Below are positions 15,172-17,172 of a DNA stretch of 17,172 bases, piece after piece; the first letter of the stretch is position 1; every line of letters starts with the position of its first letter. Source of the DNA: Nitrospirae bacterium RIFCSPLOW2_12_42_9 (GTDB lineage Bacteria; Nitrospirota; 9FT-COMBO-42-15; HDB-SIOI813). A program made the position numbers and the translations under genes. The notes under the pieces are model-generated. The model had not been told where the DNA came from. It searched no databases and was given only the letters and a program-made list of their open reading frames with translations. The stretch covers positions 1 through 17,172 of the forward strand of contig MHER01000048.1 of the NCBI GenBank assembly GCA_001805205.1. The letters run 5' to 3'.

Positions 15172-16986
15172 ATGGATTTAGAAAAATACCGTCAGATATT
15201 CCTTGATGAAACCACAACAGAGATCAATTCTTTAGAGAGTCGCATCCTCAGGATTGAAGCTGCAACTTCTTCAAATATTGGGGCAGATATTGAGGCTCTA
15301 AATGTAATCTTCCGTTTATTTCACAGACTGAAGTCATCTTCTGCAATGATGGGATTGAACAACTTCAGCGAGCTATCCCACCGCTCAGAGGACTTACTAT
15401 CCCTGATAAGAGAAGGCAAGATCGCGGTAGAAGGCTCTGTAATCAGTGTACTCCTCTCCGTTGTCGACACCATGCGTAATCTTATAAGAGAGACCGAAGG
15501 GGGCAACATCGAAGGGTTCAGACCGGTAGATTTACTGGCCAGGTTAAAGCAGATCTGCAAGGACAATGAAAATGTCATTCCCACGCAAGATGTAGGGACA
15601 GACCTCACACAAGATGTAGGGACAGACCTTCAGGTCTGTCCAAAAGAAATGGACAAACCTAAAGGTTTGTCCCTACGCAGAAATGACAATGGGTCAGAGG
15701 TATTTCCAGAGGCATCTTCCGATGTCTCCGCAGCCCAGATCCATCATGGATTAAATGTAATAAGGATTAACGAGGCCGATTTAAATGACCTGATAGATAT
15801 GGCCGGAGAGATGATATCAACCATATCAGAATTGGACAGGGTGATATCTTTTCTCGGGAATATCTCTTCATTAAAAGAGGTACAGGTTGTCAATCATAGC
15901 ATAAGCAGCATAAAACGTAAGGCAGATAAGCTTTCCGTTAATATACATAATCAGCTTCTCAGTTCAAAGATGGTCTCTGTAGGGGAGGTATTTGAAAGGC
16001 TCAAGCGTGTCACCCATGATCTCTCAGTCAGGACAAACAAATGTATGCAGGTAGTAATGAATGGTACTGAGATAGAGATGGACAGGGCTATTGTGGACAA
16101 ACTATTTAATCCCCTCCTCCATATTGTCAGGAATGCGGTTGATCATGGCATAGAAACCGATGAAGAGAGGTTAAAAAGCGGGAAGTCGCCAATCAGCACA
16201 ATTAATTTATCTGCCACCCTTGAAGGACATTTTGTAACTATCTCAGTTGAAGATGACGGAAGGGGAATAGATATAAACAGGGTAAAGAGAGAGATCCTGA
16301 AGAGGGGGCTCCTTGATGAAAAAGAGAGCGGGACCATTTCAGAGAATGAGATCATGAGTTATCTGTTTCAACCTGGTTTCAGTACTAAAGAGGAGGCGAC
16401 AGATATCTCAGGGAGGGGTATGGGGCTTGATATAGTTAAAGAAAATGTAAAGGAGCTCAAAGGGAAGATTGATATATCCACTAATAATGGATGCGGAACC
16501 ACTGTAAAGATCACAATCCCGCAGACATTATCAATTATCCGCTGCCTTCAGGTATTTATAGGTGCAGAGACCTATTCCATACCTATTGAATCCATTATGG
16601 AGATTATCCCTTATAATTCCAATGCACTCATGACTGTTCAGGAAAGACCTTTATTACTTTACCGGGGATCACCTGTGCCAATGGCCGACTTATATGAAAC
16701 CCTCAACATCCAATGCAGGAAGGAATCCATTACCTCTCATGTAATCATCGGTAATAAAGACCTGAGGATTGCAATCTCTGTCAGTGAAGTAGTTGGTGAA
16801 CAGGATATATTAATAAAACATTTAGGCGACTCTTTTCCCGGCGTAGCAGGCATACTGGGGGTTGGTATGCCGGGTGGCGGGAAGCTCTCTTTAATTATAG
16901 ATACAGATTTTCTATTGCAGCGCTATCACCCTTCCCTCCCCCTTAAGGGGGAGGGCTATGGAGTGGGTGCAGGAGTTTCCCTATGA
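15172..16986 (+). CDS. Second CheA-type histidine kinase, lacking P2 and carrying repeat-derived segments
   Basis: A 604-residue hybrid of CheA domains. The Hpt/P1 is at 1-105 with His51 in FHRLKSSSAMM; the usual HxxKG glycine is Ser here. A linker (about 111-195) stands where P2 should be, with residues about 134-173 encoded by a palindromic repeat (PTQDVGTDL, TQDVGTDLQVCP, KPKGLSLRRND). P3 is about 198-290, P4 ATPase about 298-452 (NPLLHIVRNAVDHGIE, DDGRGID, DISGRGMGLD) and CheW-like P5 about 455-584. The last 20 residues (from YHPSLPLKGEGYGVG) come from a second repeat. ATPase motifs are intact, so kinase activity is plausible. Without P2 it may transfer phosphate poorly to CheY/CheB or serve another receiver, such as that of the PP2C fusion (inference). 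The start at 15172 has only a weak ribosome-binding site. Confidence 0.9.
   Translation: MDLEKYRQIFLDETTTEINSLESRILRIEAATSSNIGADIEALNVIFRLFHRLKSSSAMMGLNNFSELSHRSEDLLSLIREGKIAVEGSVISVLLSVVDTMRNLIRETEGGNIEGFRPVDLLARLKQICKDNENVIPTQDVGTDLTQDVGTDLQVCPKEMDKPKGLSLRRNDNGSEVFPEASSDVSAAQIHHGLNVIRINEADLNDLIDMAGEMISTISELDRVISFLGNISSLKEVQVVNHSISSIKRKADKLSVNIHNQLLSSKMVSVGEVFERLKRVTHDLSVRTNKCMQVVMNGTEIEMDRAIVDKLFNPLLHIVRNAVDHGIETDEERLKSGKSPISTINLSATLEGHFVTISVEDDGRGIDINRVKREILKRGLLDEKESGTISENEIMSYLFQPGFSTKEEATDISGRGMGLDIVKENVKELKGKIDISTNNGCGTTVKITIPQTLSIIRCLQVFIGAETYSIPIESIMEIIPYNSNALMTVQERPLLLYRGSPVPMADLYETLNIQCRKESITSHVIIGNKDLRIAISVSEVVGEQDILIKHLGDSFPGVAGILGVGMPGGGKLSLIIDTDFLLQRYHPSLPLKGEGYGVGAGVSL
15573..15688. 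repeat. Palindromic element inserted in frame in the second cheA
   Basis: The ends form an imperfect inverted repeat: TGTCATTCCCACG (15573-15585) versus CGCAGAAATGACA (15676-15688), 10/13 paired. Inside are a 24-bp tandem duplication (15584-15607 and 15608-15631) and a 61-bp nested palindrome (15616-15676) running from GTAGGGACAGACC to GGTTTGTCCCTAC. The same element lies intergenically at 971-1030 and partly at 1-56. Here it contains no stop codon in the cheA frame. Confidence 0.88.
16927..16969. repeat. C/G-rich palindrome forming the 3' end of the second cheA
   Basis: A perfect 22-bp palindrome (16934-16955, centre TTAA, arms CCCTCCCCC and GGGGGAGGG) lies between outer arms CACCC (16927-16931) and GGGTG (16965-16969). 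It is read in the cheA frame as SLPLKGEGYGVG. It belongs to the same family as the spacer element at 15109-15155. Confidence 0.85.
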
Positions 16987-17172
16987 CAAAACCTATGCTT
17001 AATAACGAGCAGATTTCCAGATTAGATTCTATTGCGAGGGTTGGGGGGGATAAGATAGGCAGTGCACTATCTAAATGGACATCTACGGATATTATTACGA
17101 AAAGTTCTCATGCCTCAATAGTCCATTACTCACAACTGTTAGAACCTTCCTTCTCCCCGGAAGATCTGATAA
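16983..17172 (+). CDS. Probable CheC/CheX-family CheY-P phosphatase, N-terminal part (cut by window end)
   Basis: An open frame from the ATG at 16983, overlapping the second cheA stop by ATGA, runs to the window end (63 complete codons). AGGAG at 16971-16975 is a good ribosome-binding site. The protein begins MTKPMLNNEQISRLDSIARV, then GGDKIGSALSKWTSTDI and HASIVHYSQLLEP. The pattern of a leading helix followed by a Gly-x-x-x-(I)-x-(S)ALS helix recalls the CheC/CheX/FliY phosphatase fold, which usually has an E-x2-N catalytic pair; that pair is not evident in the visible part. Identification rests on weak similarity and chemotaxis context. Confidence 0.5.
   Translation, partial: MTKPMLNNEQISRLDSIARVGGDKIGSALSKWTSTDIITKSSHASIVHYSQLLEPSFSPEDLI

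Noticed and set aside
15584..15676. CRISPR-like array in the second cheA
   Set aside because: Only two tandem units, palindromic and in frame, with no spacers; fits a repeat insertion.
15172..16986. Second cheA as a pseudogene because of inserted repeats
   Set aside because: The frame is uninterrupted and His51, the N-box, the G-boxes and the P5 domain are intact.

Overview
The window is a flagellar motility and chemotaxis locus from a Gram-negative-type bacterium of moderate GC content (estimated by eye, low to mid 40s percent). The gene families and the many short palindromic repeats suggest a Nitrospirota, Desulfobacterota or similar deep-branching environmental lineage. This is an inference; nothing in the window fixes the taxon.

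Layout. On the minus strand, 1803 to 112 carries flgF then flgG (rod proteins), preceded by a near-perfect sigma-54 site. A 276-base divergent spacer separates them from a long plus-strand run, which starts behind a near-perfect sigma-28 (FliA) site. That run reads: MerR-type regulator with a Cys-rich tail, motA, motB, a receiver-PP2C-HATPase protein, a STAS protein, a short membrane-anchored MCP, a second STAS protein, cheY, a large cheA, a second MCP with a periplasmic sensor, cheW, cheR, cheB, a second smaller cheA, and the start of a probable cheC/cheX-like gene cut by the window end. Most junctions are short or overlap (ATGA or TAATG), so most of the run is probably one transcription unit. 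A weaker FliA-like site lies before the first STAS gene.

How it works together. MotA/MotB are the stator. MCPs, CheW and the CheA kinases feed CheY; CheR and CheB set receptor methylation; the last gene may be a CheY-P phosphatase. Inside this cassette sits a complete set of partner-switching parts: a response-regulator-controlled PP2C phosphatase fused to an anti-sigma-type kinase domain, plus two STAS proteins. This suggests an extra output or feedback branch, perhaps on flagellar sigma/anti-sigma control.

Repeats. At least two families of short palindromic elements occur in the spacers, and both also invade coding sequence in the second cheA. One element is read in frame in its P1-P3 linker and another supplies its C-terminal tail. 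Other points of note are a CheZ-like FQDxTxQ motif inside the first MCP, a CheA with two Hpt domains and an MshEN-like insert, and sigma-54 and sigma-28 sites so close to the start codons that the messages may be almost leaderless.
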